Of a DNA stretch of 32,723 nt, positions 25,196 through 32,723 are shown one piece after another; the first letter of the stretch is position 1, and each line of letters opens with the position of its first letter. Under the pieces are notes generated by a model, which saw only the letters and a program-made list of their open reading frames with translations, did no database searches and was not told the origin of the DNA. The stretch comes from Gallionellaceae bacterium (GTDB taxonomy: Bacteria; Pseudomonadota; Gammaproteobacteria; Burkholderiales; Gallionellaceae), in contig VIKH01000026.1 in NCBI GenBank assembly GCA_008080515.1, positions 1 to 32,723 on the forward strand, in the 5' to 3' direction. Made by a program: the position numbers and the translations under genes.

Positions 25196-26191
25196 ATGTA
25201 TTACATCGTCACCGGCGCAGCCGGATTTATTGGTGCCAATCTGGTCAAGGCGCTGAACGAGCGCGGCGAGAACAACATCATCGCGGTGGACAACCTGAAG
25301 AATGCCGACAAGTTCAGGAACCTGGCGGATTGTGACATTGCCGACTATATGGACAAGGAAGAGTTCTTCGGCAAGCTGGAGGACGGGTTTTTCGATGGCC
25401 TCATCACGGCGGTGCTGCACCAGGGCGCGTGTTCCGACACCATGGAAAACGATGGCCGCTACATGATGGAGAACAACTACCGCTACGCGCTGGGGCTGCT
25501 CAACTACTGCCAGAACGAAGAAATACCCTTGCTGTACGCTTCTTCCGCATCGGTATACGGTGCCGGGCCGGAGTTCAGTGAAATCCGCGAACACGAGGCG
25601 CCGCTCAACGTTTACGCCTACTCCAAGTTTCTGTTCGATCAGGTGGTGCGCCGCCGCTGGCACAAGCGCAACGCGCAGATTGTCGGCCTGCGCTATTTCA
25701 ACGTGTACGGGCCGCGCGAGGCGCACAAGGGGCGCATGGCTTCGGTGGCTTACCATTTCTTCAACCAGTACCGCGCCGAGGGCTGCGTGAAGCTGTTCGA
25801 GGGTTGCGACGGGTACGAAAACGGCGGGCAGTTGCGCGATTTTGTATCGGTGGAAGACGTGGCCAGGGTCAACATGCATTTTCTGGATCACCCCGGCAAA
25901 TCCGGCATTTTCAATCTCGGCACGGGCCGCGCGCAAAGCTTCAATGATGTGGCGGTCGCCGCCGTCAACACCCTGCGCGGCGCGGATGGGAAAAGCGCAC
26001 TGACGCTGGAAGCCATGCGGCAGCAGCAACTGGTGCGCTATATCCCCTTCCCGGAGCAACTGAAGGGCAAGTACCAGAGCTACACCCAGGCCGACATCGG
26101 CGCCCTGCGTGCGGCTGGATATGCCGAGCCGTTCTTCAGCGTGGAGCAGGGCGTGGCGCGCTATGTGACTTATTTGCTGGGCGGGGCTTGA
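25196..26191 (+). CDS. hldD: ADP-L-glycero-D-manno-heptose 6-epimerase
   Basis: A 331-residue short-chain dehydrogenase/epimerase. The N-terminal [19 protein letters not shown] binds NADP; the Ser of [11 protein letters not shown] and the YxxxK of [11 protein letters not shown] form the catalytic set; [16 protein letters not shown] is the substrate loop typical of HldD. It converts ADP-D,D-heptose to ADP-L,D-heptose for the LPS inner core. TTAAGGAG precedes the ATG. Pairs with hldA. Confidence 0.96.
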   Translation: MYYIVTGAAGFIGANLVKALNERGENNIIAVDNLKNADKFRNLADCDIADYMDKEEFFGKLEDGFFDGLITAVLHQGACSDTMENDGRYMMENNYRYALGLLNYCQNEEIPLLYASSASVYGAGPEFSEIREHEAPLNVYAYSKFLFDQVVRRRWHKRNAQIVGLRYFNVYGPREAHKGRMASVAYHFFNQYRAEGCVKLFEGCDGYENGGQLRDFVSVEDVARVNMHFLDHPGKSGIFNLGTGRAQSFNDVAVAAVNTLRGADGKSALTLEAMRQQQLVRYIPFPEQLKGKYQSYTQADIGALRAAGYAEPFFSVEQGVARYVTYLLGGA

Positions 26192-26331
26192 GGGGGCCTC
26201 TATAAATCCGAACCACGTCGCGATACTGCGTTAATCAAAAATTTTTAACGCTTACATATCAAACAGGTGCGGGCGCCAAAATTTTTTTCGCGCCTTGTCC
26301 CGCTTGGCATTTGGAATTTATGGAAGCTCCC
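26192..26331. repeat. MITE-like element with terminal inverted repeats
   Basis: The left end, 26192-26212 (GGGGGCCTCTATAAATCC...), and the inverse of the right end, 26331-26311 (GGGAGCTTCCATAAATTC...), match at 16 of 21 positions, all differences being transitions. The 140-base interior is A/T-rich in places and has no open frame of note. It begins at the first base after the hldD stop. Probably a non-autonomous mobile repeat; no transposase is present. With the next element it fills the 390-base gap between hldD and the GGDEF-EAL gene. Confidence 0.55.
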
Positions 26332-26333
26332 AT

Positions 26334-26513
26334 GATCCTTGAAACCGCAATTCAAGCCACAGAGAACACAGAGCACACAGAGAAACAGCGGCACTCACCA
26401 CTTGACGCGCCTTCATCCTTTGGGTGAGATGCGATTCGTCAGCAACTTATTGGTTTTTCTCTGTGATCTCTGTGTCTCTGTGATCTCTGTGGCCAATTAA
26501 GTTTTTCAGGATG
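26334..26513. repeat. CACAGAG-type inverted repeat element
   Basis: GCCACAGAGAACACAGAG and following bases (26356-26385) are mirrored by CTCTGTG units at 26454-26493. Weaker pairing extends outward, ATCCTTGAAA on the left with TTTTTCAGGAT on the right. The interior of about 70 bases has no gene. ACCACAGAGACACAGAG repeats are scattered in many proteobacterial genomes to my knowledge. Confidence 0.7.
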
Positions 26514-26581
26514 ATTCCGTTTCAAAATCATCGGCACGGCGGCGCGGGTTTCTGCGCCCGCTCCGGATAGGGCTGACGGCC

Positions 26582-29521
26582 ATGAGAACCTTCGGCATTA
26601 CCCGCAAGTTGTGGCTGGCCATGCTGCTGTTGGCGGCGCTGCCGCTGGTCGCGCTGCAACAGGCGCTGGAGAAGCGCTTCGGCGAAGCCATGCGCGCGAC
26701 GATAAGCGGCCATCTCCAGGCGGTGACGCTGATCAAAATGGCGCAGATTGACAGCCATATCGCGCACGTGCAGGAAAACGCGCAGACGCTGGCGCAAGCG
26801 GCGTGGACAACCAACGTGCTGAAAGAGCTGGGAGCCGAAAAAAACAGGGCTGCCGCACAGAAGCTCCGCCAGCTTCGCCAGCAATATCTGGCTCTGTCGG
26901 ACAGCATCGCCGATCCGGAAGAAATCTACGATCTGCTGCTCGTCTCGCCGTCCGGGGAGGTGGTGCTGACCCGCAAGGAAGAGCCGGATATGGGTGCCAA
27001 CCTGTACACGGGGCCGTACCGGGATACGCATCTTGCGAGGCTGGTGCGCGAAACGCAGCAGACGCGGAACACGGGATTTTCCGGCTACGAATACTATCCC
27101 CCTTCGCGGGCGCAGGCCGCCTTTGTCGCCGCTCCTGTCATCGAAGGCGGTCGGCTGATCGGGGTGCTGGTGTTGCAGATTTCGCAGGGCAACCTGGACA
27201 AACTGACCGGGGATTATTCCGGGCTGGGGGAAACGGGCGAAGTGGTGATCGCCCAGCGCGCGGGCGATGCTGCCGTCATCGTGGCCCCGCTGCGCACCAA
27301 CCAGGACAAACCGCCGCTGAAGGTGCGCAAGGACGGCATCGCGGTGCTGTTCGACGCGCTCGACCAAGAGCATGGCGTGGGGATCAGGCGGGATTATCGC
27401 GGGGAAGAGGTGCTGGCGGCATGGGGCTACCTGCCGCGCACGCAATGGGGAGTGGTGGTAAAGATTGACACGGCGGAGGTGTTCAGCCCGATCCGGCAAA
27501 TGCGCCAGTGGGGTTATGCGCTGCTGCTGGGCATCATCGCGCTGGTCGGCCTGGTCGCGCTGTGGATGGGGCGCTCCATCGTGCGCCCGATCAAGACGCT
27601 CACCCGCTTGTCCGGCGAAATTGCCGGGGGAGATCTGGACAAACGCATCCCCCCCGGCTCGTCCAGCGACGAGCTGGGCGATTTGTCAGGGTCGTTCAAC
27701 CGGATGGCGGCCAGCTTGCAGCAAAGCCAGAACGCGCTGCTCGCCGAGCGGCAGGGGCTGGCAGATGCGGTGCAGCAGCGCACCGCCGATCTGGAAGAAG
27801 CCAACGTCCACTTGTTGCAGGAAATCGCCGACCACCAGGCCGCCAAAGAGGATCTCCTGCTGGCGCAAGCGGTGTACCAGTCTATCGTGCAGGGCGTGGT
27901 CGTGTCCGATGCCGAGAACAAGATCATCTCGGTCAACCCGTCCTACAGCAGGATCACCGGTTACAGTGCCGAAGAGCTGATGGGGCGCAAGCCCGGCTTC
28001 AACAAGTCGGGCTATCATGATGAGGCGTTCTATCGGCATATGTGGCAAATCATAGCCCAAGAGGGGCGCTGGGAGGGCGAGGTGTGGGACCGGCGCAAGA
28101 ACGGGGAAGTATTTCCGGCCTGGCTTTCCATCAACGTGGTGCGCGACAAGCAAGGCAACATTTTCCGGCATATCGGGGTAATCAGCGATGTCACGGAGCA
28201 AAAAGAAGCGCGGGAGAAAATTTATTTTCAGGCGAATTATGACGACCTGACCGGCCTGCCCAACCGCCGCCTGCTCATGGACCGGCTGGATCAGGAGGTC
28301 AGGAAGGCGCGCCGCAACTCGACCCAGGTGGCGCTGCTCTTCGTTGATCTCGACAACTTCAAGGAGATCAACGATACCTTCGGGCACGAGCGGGGCGACA
28401 AGCTGCTGCACGAAACCGCACAACGCATCCAGGCTTGCGTGCGCGAAGTGGATACGGTGGCGCGGCTCGGCGGCGACGAATTCACCGTGGTGTTGCCGTA
28501 CATCAAATCCAACCGCGAAGTGGATCGGGTGGCGCAAAAAGTGATAGACAGTCTCGCCGTGCCATTCGATTTGGAGACAGACATGGGGTATGTTTCCGCC
28601 AGCATGGGCATCACCGTGTTCCCGTTTGACGGCGAAAGCGGCGCGGCATTGCTGCGTAATGCCGACCAGGCCATGTACGACGCCAAGAAACTGGGGAAAA
28701 ACCGCTTCAGCTATTACACCTCCACCATGCAGCAGGCGTCGCAGCAGCGCCTGCATCTTTCCAACGAGCTGCGCGCGGCATTGTTGAAGGGCGAGCTGGA
28801 AATGTATTTCCAGCCCATCCACGATCTGCGCAGCGGAGAGGTGGTCAAAGCCGAGGCGCTGATCCGCTGGCATCGGGCGGACGGGAAACATGTCGGGCCG
28901 GACGTGTTTATCGGGCTGGCGGAAGAGATCGGCCTGATCGCCGAAATCGGGCAATTTGCGTTCGAGCAGTCGGTGAGCCAGCTCAAGGGATGGAATGAGG
29001 TTTTTCCGCATCCTGTCGGGGTGGCGGTAAACCTGTCGCCGCGCCAGATTTCCGGGAGCCGCAGCAACTTTTCTCCGTGGCTCGAGCTGCTGCAAGAGCA
29101 AGGCGTCCCGGCAACCTCCATCACGCTGGAAATCACTGAGGGGACGCTGCTGGATGACAACCACGCCGTGCGCGACAGGCTGGCCCGCCTGCGCGATGCC
29201 GGTTGCAGTATCGCGCTGGATGATTTCGGCACCGGCTATTCTTCGCTCAGCTACCTGAAGAAGATGAACGTGGATTTTATCAAGGTGGACAAGTCGTTCG
29301 TCCGCGATCTCGCGGTTGACTTGAACGATTTTGCCCTGGTAGAGGCCATCATTGTCATGGCGCACAAGCTCGGCATCAAAGTCATCGCGGAAGGGGTGGA
29401 AACGGCGGAGCAGCGCGATATACTGGCGCAGATTGGCTGCGACTTCGTGCAGGGCTATTATTTTGCGAGGCCGATGCCGGCGCAGGATTTCATCAATTAT
29501 CTCAAGGCGAATAGCAAATAG
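26582..29521 (+). CDS. Membrane Cache-HAMP-PAS-GGDEF-EAL cyclic-di-GMP protein
   Basis: A 979-residue sensor of cyclic-di-GMP metabolism. An N-terminal helix (LWLAMLLLAALPLVAL) and a second helix near residue 320 (ALLLGIIALVGLVALW) flank a periplasmic Cache-like sensor. HAMP, a coiled segment and a PAS domain (VNPSYSRITGYSAEELMG) follow. The GGDEF domain is complete, with GGDEF at 630-634 and the inhibitory I-site RxxD (REVD) at the proper five-residue spacing. The EAL domain starts with EAL at 758-760 and keeps VNLSPRQ, DDFGTGYSS, KVDKSF and EGVET, the metal and catalytic residues. Both activities could be real. The next gene, cysM, starts at the base after position 29521. Confidence 0.95.
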   Translation: MRTFGITRKLWLAMLLLAALPLVALQQALEKRFGEAMRATISGHLQAVTLIKMAQIDSHIAHVQENAQTLAQAAWTTNVLKELGAEKNRAAAQKLRQLRQQYLALSDSIADPEEIYDLLLVSPSGEVVLTRKEEPDMGANLYTGPYRDTHLARLVRETQQTRNTGFSGYEYYPPSRAQAAFVAAPVIEGGRLIGVLVLQISQGNLDKLTGDYSGLGETGEVVIAQRAGDAAVIVAPLRTNQDKPPLKVRKDGIAVLFDALDQEHGVGIRRDYRGEEVLAAWGYLPRTQWGVVVKIDTAEVFSPIRQMRQWGYALLLGIIALVGLVALWMGRSIVRPIKTLTRLSGEIAGGDLDKRIPPGSSSDELGDLSGSFNRMAASLQQSQNALLAERQGLADAVQQRTADLEEANVHLLQEIADHQAAKEDLLLAQAVYQSIVQGVVVSDAENKIISVNPSYSRITGYSAEELMGRKPGFNKSGYHDEAFYRHMWQIIAQEGRWEGEVWDRRKNGEVFPAWLSINVVRDKQGNIFRHIGVISDVTEQKEAREKIYFQANYDDLTGLPNRRLLMDRLDQEVRKARRNSTQVALLFVDLDNFKEINDTFGHERGDKLLHETAQRIQACVREVDTVARLGGDEFTVVLPYIKSNREVDRVAQKVIDSLAVPFDLETDMGYVSASMGITVFPFDGESGAALLRNADQAMYDAKKLGKNRFSYYTSTMQQASQQRLHLSNELRAALLKGELEMYFQPIHDLRSGEVVKAEALIRWHRADGKHVGPDVFIGLAEEIGLIAEIGQFAFEQSVSQLKGWNEVFPHPVGVAVNLSPRQISGSRSNFSPWLELLQEQGVPATSITLEITEGTLLDDNHAVRDRLARLRDAGCSIALDDFGTGYSSLSYLKKMNVDFIKVDKSFVRDLAVDLNDFALVEAIIVMAHKLGIKVIAEGVETAEQRDILAQIGCDFVQGYYFARPMPAQDFINYLKANSK

Positions 29522-30409
29522 ATGTATTCCACCGTAGAAAATTTTGTCGGCAACACGCCGCTGGTGCAGCTCAAGCGCATTCCCGGCGACACCTCCAACG
29601 TCATCCTCGCCAAGCTGGAGGGCAACAACCCGGCCGGCTCGGTGAAAGATCGCCCGGCGCTTTCGATGATCGCGCGCGCCGAGGCGCGCGGCGACATCAG
29701 ACCGGGCGACACGCTGATCGAGGCGACCAGCGGCAACACCGGCATCGCGCTGGCGATGGCGGCGGCGGTGCGCGGCTACCAGATGATATTGGTGATGCCG
29801 GATAACCAGAGCATAGAGCGCTGCCAGACCATGCGCGCGTTCGGCGCGGAACTGCGGCTGACGCCGAAAGAAGGCAGCATGGAGCTGGCGCGCGATACGG
29901 CGGAAAAATTGCGCGACCAGGGGCGCGGCGTCATCCTGGACCAGTTCGCCAACCCGGACAACCCGCTGGCGCACTACGAAGGCACCGCGCCGGAAATCTG
30001 GCGCGATACGGGAGGGCGCATCACCCATTTCGTCAGCAGCATGGGCACCACCGGCACCATCATGGGCTGCTCGCGTTACTTCAAGGAAATGAACCGGGGC
30101 ATCCAGATCGTCGGAGTGCAGCCGGAGGAGGGCGCGCAGATACCCGGAATACGCAAATGGCCGGAAGCGTACCTGCCAAAAATTTACGATGCCAAACGGG
30201 TGGACAAGCTGGAATATGTCAGCCAGGGGAATGCTGAAGAAATGACGCGGCGGCTGGCCCGAGAAGAAGGCATTTTCTGCGGTATTTCATCCGGCGGCGC
30301 GCTGGCGGCGGCGCTGAAGGTGTCGGGCGAAGTGCGGAACGCTACGATCGTATTTATTGTCTGTGATCGCGGCGACCGCTACTTGAGCACCGGGATATTT
30401 CCGGTGTGA
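29522..30409 (+). CDS. cysM: Cysteine synthase B (O-acetylserine sulfhydrylase)
   Basis: A 295-residue PLP enzyme that makes cysteine from O-acetylserine and sulfide or thiosulfate. NNPAGSVKDRPAL carries the PLP-binding lysine; EATSGNTGIALAM is the substrate loop; STGTT-type phosphate-binding residues appear as SSMGTTGTIMG. The short C-terminus and the sequence after the lysine favour CysM over CysK. It starts at the ATG next to the stop of the GGDEF-EAL gene, so the two are probably co-transcribed although functionally unrelated. It converges with the TPR gene six bases later. Confidence 0.93.
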   Translation: MYSTVENFVGNTPLVQLKRIPGDTSNVILAKLEGNNPAGSVKDRPALSMIARAEARGDIRPGDTLIEATSGNTGIALAMAAAVRGYQMILVMPDNQSIERCQTMRAFGAELRLTPKEGSMELARDTAEKLRDQGRGVILDQFANPDNPLAHYEGTAPEIWRDTGGRITHFVSSMGTTGTIMGCSRYFKEMNRGIQIVGVQPEEGAQIPGIRKWPEAYLPKIYDAKRVDKLEYVSQGNAEEMTRRLAREEGIFCGISSGGALAAALKVSGEVRNATIVFIVCDRGDRYLSTGIFPV

Positions 30410-30415
30410 GCGGCC

Positions 30416-30847
30416 TCAATTCAAGTCTGTCGCGGTTTCCTTCAGCAGCTCGCGCGCCTTGCCCGCCAGTTCGTGGTCGGGGTTGATGTCGAGCAGTTGT
30501 TGCCAGATCGAGCGGGCCTCGGCAACATTGCCTTTGGCGTGACGCAGCAGCAGCCCGAGGTTGACGTAAGCCTGCCCGAAACCGGGATGCCTGGCGACCA
30601 CGTCGCGAAAAGTTTGCTCGGACAGGCTGAGATTTTCATTGCGCCAGTACATCGTCCCGAGGTCGGTGCGCACGCCGGGTTGATCCGGATTTAAATCCAG
30701 CACATGCCGGTAATACACGATCGCCTGCGCGGAATCTCCCTTGTCGTAATAAATATTGCCAAGGGATTTGGCGGCCTCGATGTCGCTGATGTCATTATTG
30801 AGGCAGCCCTTGAGGTGCTCGATGTTGAAAGAAGTGCCGCTTTCCAT
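30416..30847 (-). CDS. Small TPR protein
   Basis: A 143-residue cytosolic protein with about three tetratricopeptide repeats: AAKSLGNIYYDKGDSAQAIVYYRHVLDLNP, VRTDLGTMYWRNENLSLSEQTF and AYVNLGLLLRHAKGNVAEARSIWQQLLDINP patterns split over the motif. There is no signal peptide or membrane helix. TPRs mediate protein binding; the partner is unknown. It ends six bases from the end of cysM on the other strand and follows the amiC remnant by 129 bases on the same strand. Confidence 0.8.
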   Translation of the reverse strand: MESGTSFNIEHLKGCLNNDISDIEAAKSLGNIYYDKGDSAQAIVYYRHVLDLNPDQPGVRTDLGTMYWRNENLSLSEQTFRDVVARHPGFGQAYVNLGLLLRHAKGNVAEARSIWQQLLDINPDHELAGKARELLKETATDLN

Positions 30848-30976
30848 AATTCCGCTCTCCGGGCTGAAATGTGATTTGAGAATATCGCGCTTGCAACGCC
30901 TGTGCGATGCGGCGAATAAGCCGTGTTTCAGTATACCAAAGGGAGCTGGGCGGGTTGGTGTTTTTGTTGCTGCCGC

Positions 30977-32078
30977 CTATTCGTTTTGTGCCACGCGCTG
31001 TCTCGCCAGCGCCGGGTTCTGGGAAAAATAGCGCTTGATGCCGCCCAGAATCGCCTGCGCCAGCTTTTCCTGGAAACCGGGATCATTCAGCTGGCGTTCC
31101 TCGGTCGGGTTGCTGATGAAGGCAGTCTCCACCAGCACCGAAGGAATGTCGGGCGATTTCAGCACGGCAAACCCGGCCTGTTCGACAAAGCCACGGTGCA
31201 GGGCGTTCACGTTGTCCAGCTCGTTCAGCATATACTTGCCCAGCTTGAGGCTGTCGTTGATGGTGGCAGTCTGCGACAGATCCAGCAAGGTTCGCGCGAG
31301 GTAGGGGTCTTTCACTGCAATGTTCACCCCGCCGATCAGGTCGGCCTCGTTTTCTTTCTTCGCCAGCCAGCGCGCGCTGGCGCTGGTGGCGCCGCGCTCC
31401 GACAGGGCGAATACCGAAGAGCCGCGCGCGTTGGGCTTGACGAAAGCATCGGCATGGATGGATACAAAAAGGTCGGCATGTGTCCGTGACCAGAATGCGG
31501 GTGCTGATCTCCGGGATGTTTTTTGCGGGTGCGGGAGGCGGCTGTGTGGCAAGCGGCGCTGAACCGGCAAGAGCGGGTGCGCTGGCCGCAGCAGGCGCCC
31601 GGTCTTCGCCCGCAACCGGTGTTTCCGCCAGCTTGCTTTCGGATTTGAGCGCCAGCGCCATCAGCGGATCGGCGGATGCGGCGGGATAAACGTCCAGCAC
31701 CAGCCGGTGGCCGTATTCGCCGACCGGTTTGAGGCTGAACAATTGCGGTTTGGCTTCCGTTTTCAGGTCCAGCACCAGCCGCACGACGCCCGGCTTGAAG
31801 CGCCCCACCCGCGCGCTTTGGATGTAAGGGTCAGCGTTGCCGATTTTGCCGGCAATCTCGTTCAGCGCGCCGCCGATCTCAACTTCTTCCAGGTCTATGA
31901 CCAGGCGCTCCGGATGTTGCAGGGTAAACAGGTGGTGGCGGATCGGCTGTGCGGATTCCAGCGTCAGGCGGGTGTACTCCTGCGACGGCCAGATGCGCGC
32001 GGAGCTGATGGCGACAGCCGCCTGCACATGGGGCAACCAGAGCAGGCACAGCAGGGCGGTTAGTGATCCGGAACGCAT
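30977..32078 (-). pseudogene. amiC: N-acetylmuramoyl-L-alanine amidase AmiC, internally deleted and frameshifted
   Basis: AmiC cleaves septal peptidoglycan in the periplasm. From ATG 32078 the first frame gives a signal peptide (LLCLLWLPHVQA) and an AMIN domain (about residues 20-130, with ARIWPSQEYTRLTLES), then a Pro/Ala linker to NIPEISTRILVT. There, at about 31480-31490, the frame changes. The other frame resumes as HADLFVSIHADAF and runs to the normal end at 30977, with the catalytic Glu in VLVETAFISN. About 75 residues are absent between the two, including the DxGHGG and REK motifs that carry two zinc ligands. So the enzyme should be inactive if the sequence is right. An assembly error is possible. 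Confidence 0.85.
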
Positions 32079-32089
32079 TATCCAAGAAT

Positions 32090-32115
32090 CCGTTCGCATT
32101 GAGCTTGTCGAAATG
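32090..32115. repeat. Half copy of the CCGTTCG...TGAGCTTGTCGA repeat
   Basis: CCGTTCG-CAT-TGAGCTTGTCGA matches the left arm of the repeat inside aroA at 19 of 22 positions. No opposite arm is nearby. It lies in the amiC upstream region, between amiC and tsaE. Confidence 0.7.
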
Positions 32116-32155
32116 TGAATGGGAACGGCAATCAAGTTCAAACCGTGCCGGATCA

Positions 32156-32644
32156 TTAGTCTTGCAATAATTTCAAACATTCCCCGGCTATTGCAGTGTT
32201 GGCATTGAGGGTGATGTTGCGGCCAGCGGGCAGGATCTCGAAGCGGATTTCCAGATCAGCCTCGGGCAGCAAGCCATGCGCTTGTTCCGGCCACTCCACC
32301 AGACAAATATTACGGCCATCGAATTCGTCGCGGAAACCCGCAGCTTCCCATTCTGATTCATCGCGGAAGCGGTACAGGTCGAAGTGGCAAAAGTGTAGCC
32401 CGCCTATCCGGTACTGCTCAAGCAGCGTGTAGGTCGGGCTTTTCACGCTCCCGGCGAAACCCAGCGCGCGGAGCAACGCGCGCACCAGCATAGTTTTGCC
32501 CGCACCCAGATCGCCGCGCAAATACACCACCATTCCCGGCTTCAGGATTGTGGCCAGGCGCGCGGCAAACTCACCGGTGCCAGCCTCGTCGGCCAGCAGC
32601 AATGTTATTCGGCTATCATCCGGTTTATGCAAAGCGGAACCCAA
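32156..32644 (-). CDS. tsaE: tRNA t6A biosynthesis ATPase TsaE
   Basis: A 162-residue P-loop ATPase (YjeE) that supports TsaB/TsaD in making threonylcarbamoyl-adenosine on tRNA. LRGDLGAGKTMLVRALLRALG is the Walker A region, SPTYTLLEQY follows, and HFDLYRF and LVEWPEQA are the family signatures. Start is uncertain: TTG 32644 or a nearby TTG (32632). The longer start overlaps the start of queG on the other strand by 18 bases. The order tsaE-amiC on one strand is conserved in many proteobacteria, where mutL often follows amiC; here the TPR gene follows amiC, and mutL is at the other edge of the window. Confidence 0.92.
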   Translation of the reverse strand: MGSALHKPDDSRITLLLADEAGTGEFAARLATILKPGMVVYLRGDLGAGKTMLVRALLRALGFAGSVKSPTYTLLEQYRIGGLHFCHFDLYRFRDESEWEAAGFRDEFDGRNICLVEWPEQAHGLLPEADLEIRFEILPAGRNITLNANTAIAGECLKLLQD

Positions 32645-32723
32645 AAAATAGATTATGCGGAGCTTGCCGCCAGCATCAAGGGGTGGGGCAGAGCGCTCGG
32701 ATTTCAGGCGGTGGGCATCAGCG
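32627..32723 (+). CDS. queG: Epoxyqueuosine reductase QueG (N-terminus only)
   Basis: The last 97 bases encode MQSGTQKIDYAELAASIKG and then WGRALGFQAVGIS, the start of QueG, the cobalamin and iron-sulfur enzyme for the last step of queuosine synthesis. The rest is off the window. It is divergent from tsaE, a common arrangement. With only about 32 residues the call rests on this N-terminal match and the neighbour. Confidence 0.75.
   Translation, partial: MQSGTQKIDYAELAASIKGWGRALGFQAVGIS

Noticed and set aside
26340-26510. CRISPR array from the repeated CACAGAG units
   Set aside because: The units are very short, irregular and inverted about a centre, with no spacers of regular size.
27686-30028. 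Very long minus-strand open frame (780 codons) opposite the GGDEF-EAL gene and cysM
   Set aside because: It spans two genuine genes on the other strand, its translation is His/Arg-rich and shows no known motif.

Overview
This is a GC-rich, densely coded window of a betaproteobacterial chromosome. The gene order aroA-cmk / rpsA / ihfB / lapA / lapB / pyrF / hldA / hldD / cysM, the divergent tsaE and queG, and a denitrification cluster with cytochrome cd1 suggest the Nitrosomonadales (Gallionellaceae or Sulfuricella-like). That placement is inference from synteny and protein style, not a database result.

Layout. (1) 1-1602, minus: mutL, running off the left edge, with two palindromic repeats inserted in frame. 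(2) 1748-2325: an orphan MazE/AbrB-type protein and a small secreted protein of unknown function, divergent from nirS. (3) 2537-12612, plus: a complete cytochrome cd1 nitrite reductase and heme d1 island: nirS, a P460-like monoheme cytochrome, nirC, nirF, a nirD-nirL fusion, nirG, nirH, nirJ, nirN, then cysG. CysG makes siroheme from uroporphyrinogen III; NirDL/G/H decarboxylate it; NirJ, NirF and NirN complete heme d1; NirS uses it to reduce nitrite to NO. There is no separate nirE, and cysG can supply that step. A P460-like cytochrome sits where Pseudomonas has nirM. A CRP/FNR-type half-site pair lies upstream of nirS, and a strong terminator separates the nirS/cytochrome pair from nirC onward. 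(4) 12860-17530: a TonB-dependent receptor and a soluble PAS histidine kinase with a NarL-type regulator. (5) 17774-26191: core genes for aromatic amino acids and CMP kinase (fused), ribosomal protein S1, IHF beta, LapA/LapB control of LPS synthesis, pyrimidine synthesis and heptose synthesis. (6) 26582-30409: a large membrane Cache-HAMP-PAS-GGDEF-EAL protein and cysM. (7) 30416-32644, minus: a TPR protein, a broken amiC and tsaE; queG begins at the right edge on plus.

Two themes stand out. First, the window is full of short palindromic repeats of at least seven kinds. Several lie inside or extend reading frames of core genes (mutL twice, aroA once, the C-terminus of hldA), so they are translated as extra peptide. 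Second, two conserved genes, rpsA and amiC, each carry an internal deletion plus frameshift. These may be real lesions or assembly errors; reads across the two junctions would decide.

The most unusual functional item is the P460-like cytochrome within the nir operon. No CRISPR array, tRNA, rRNA or complete insertion sequence was seen.
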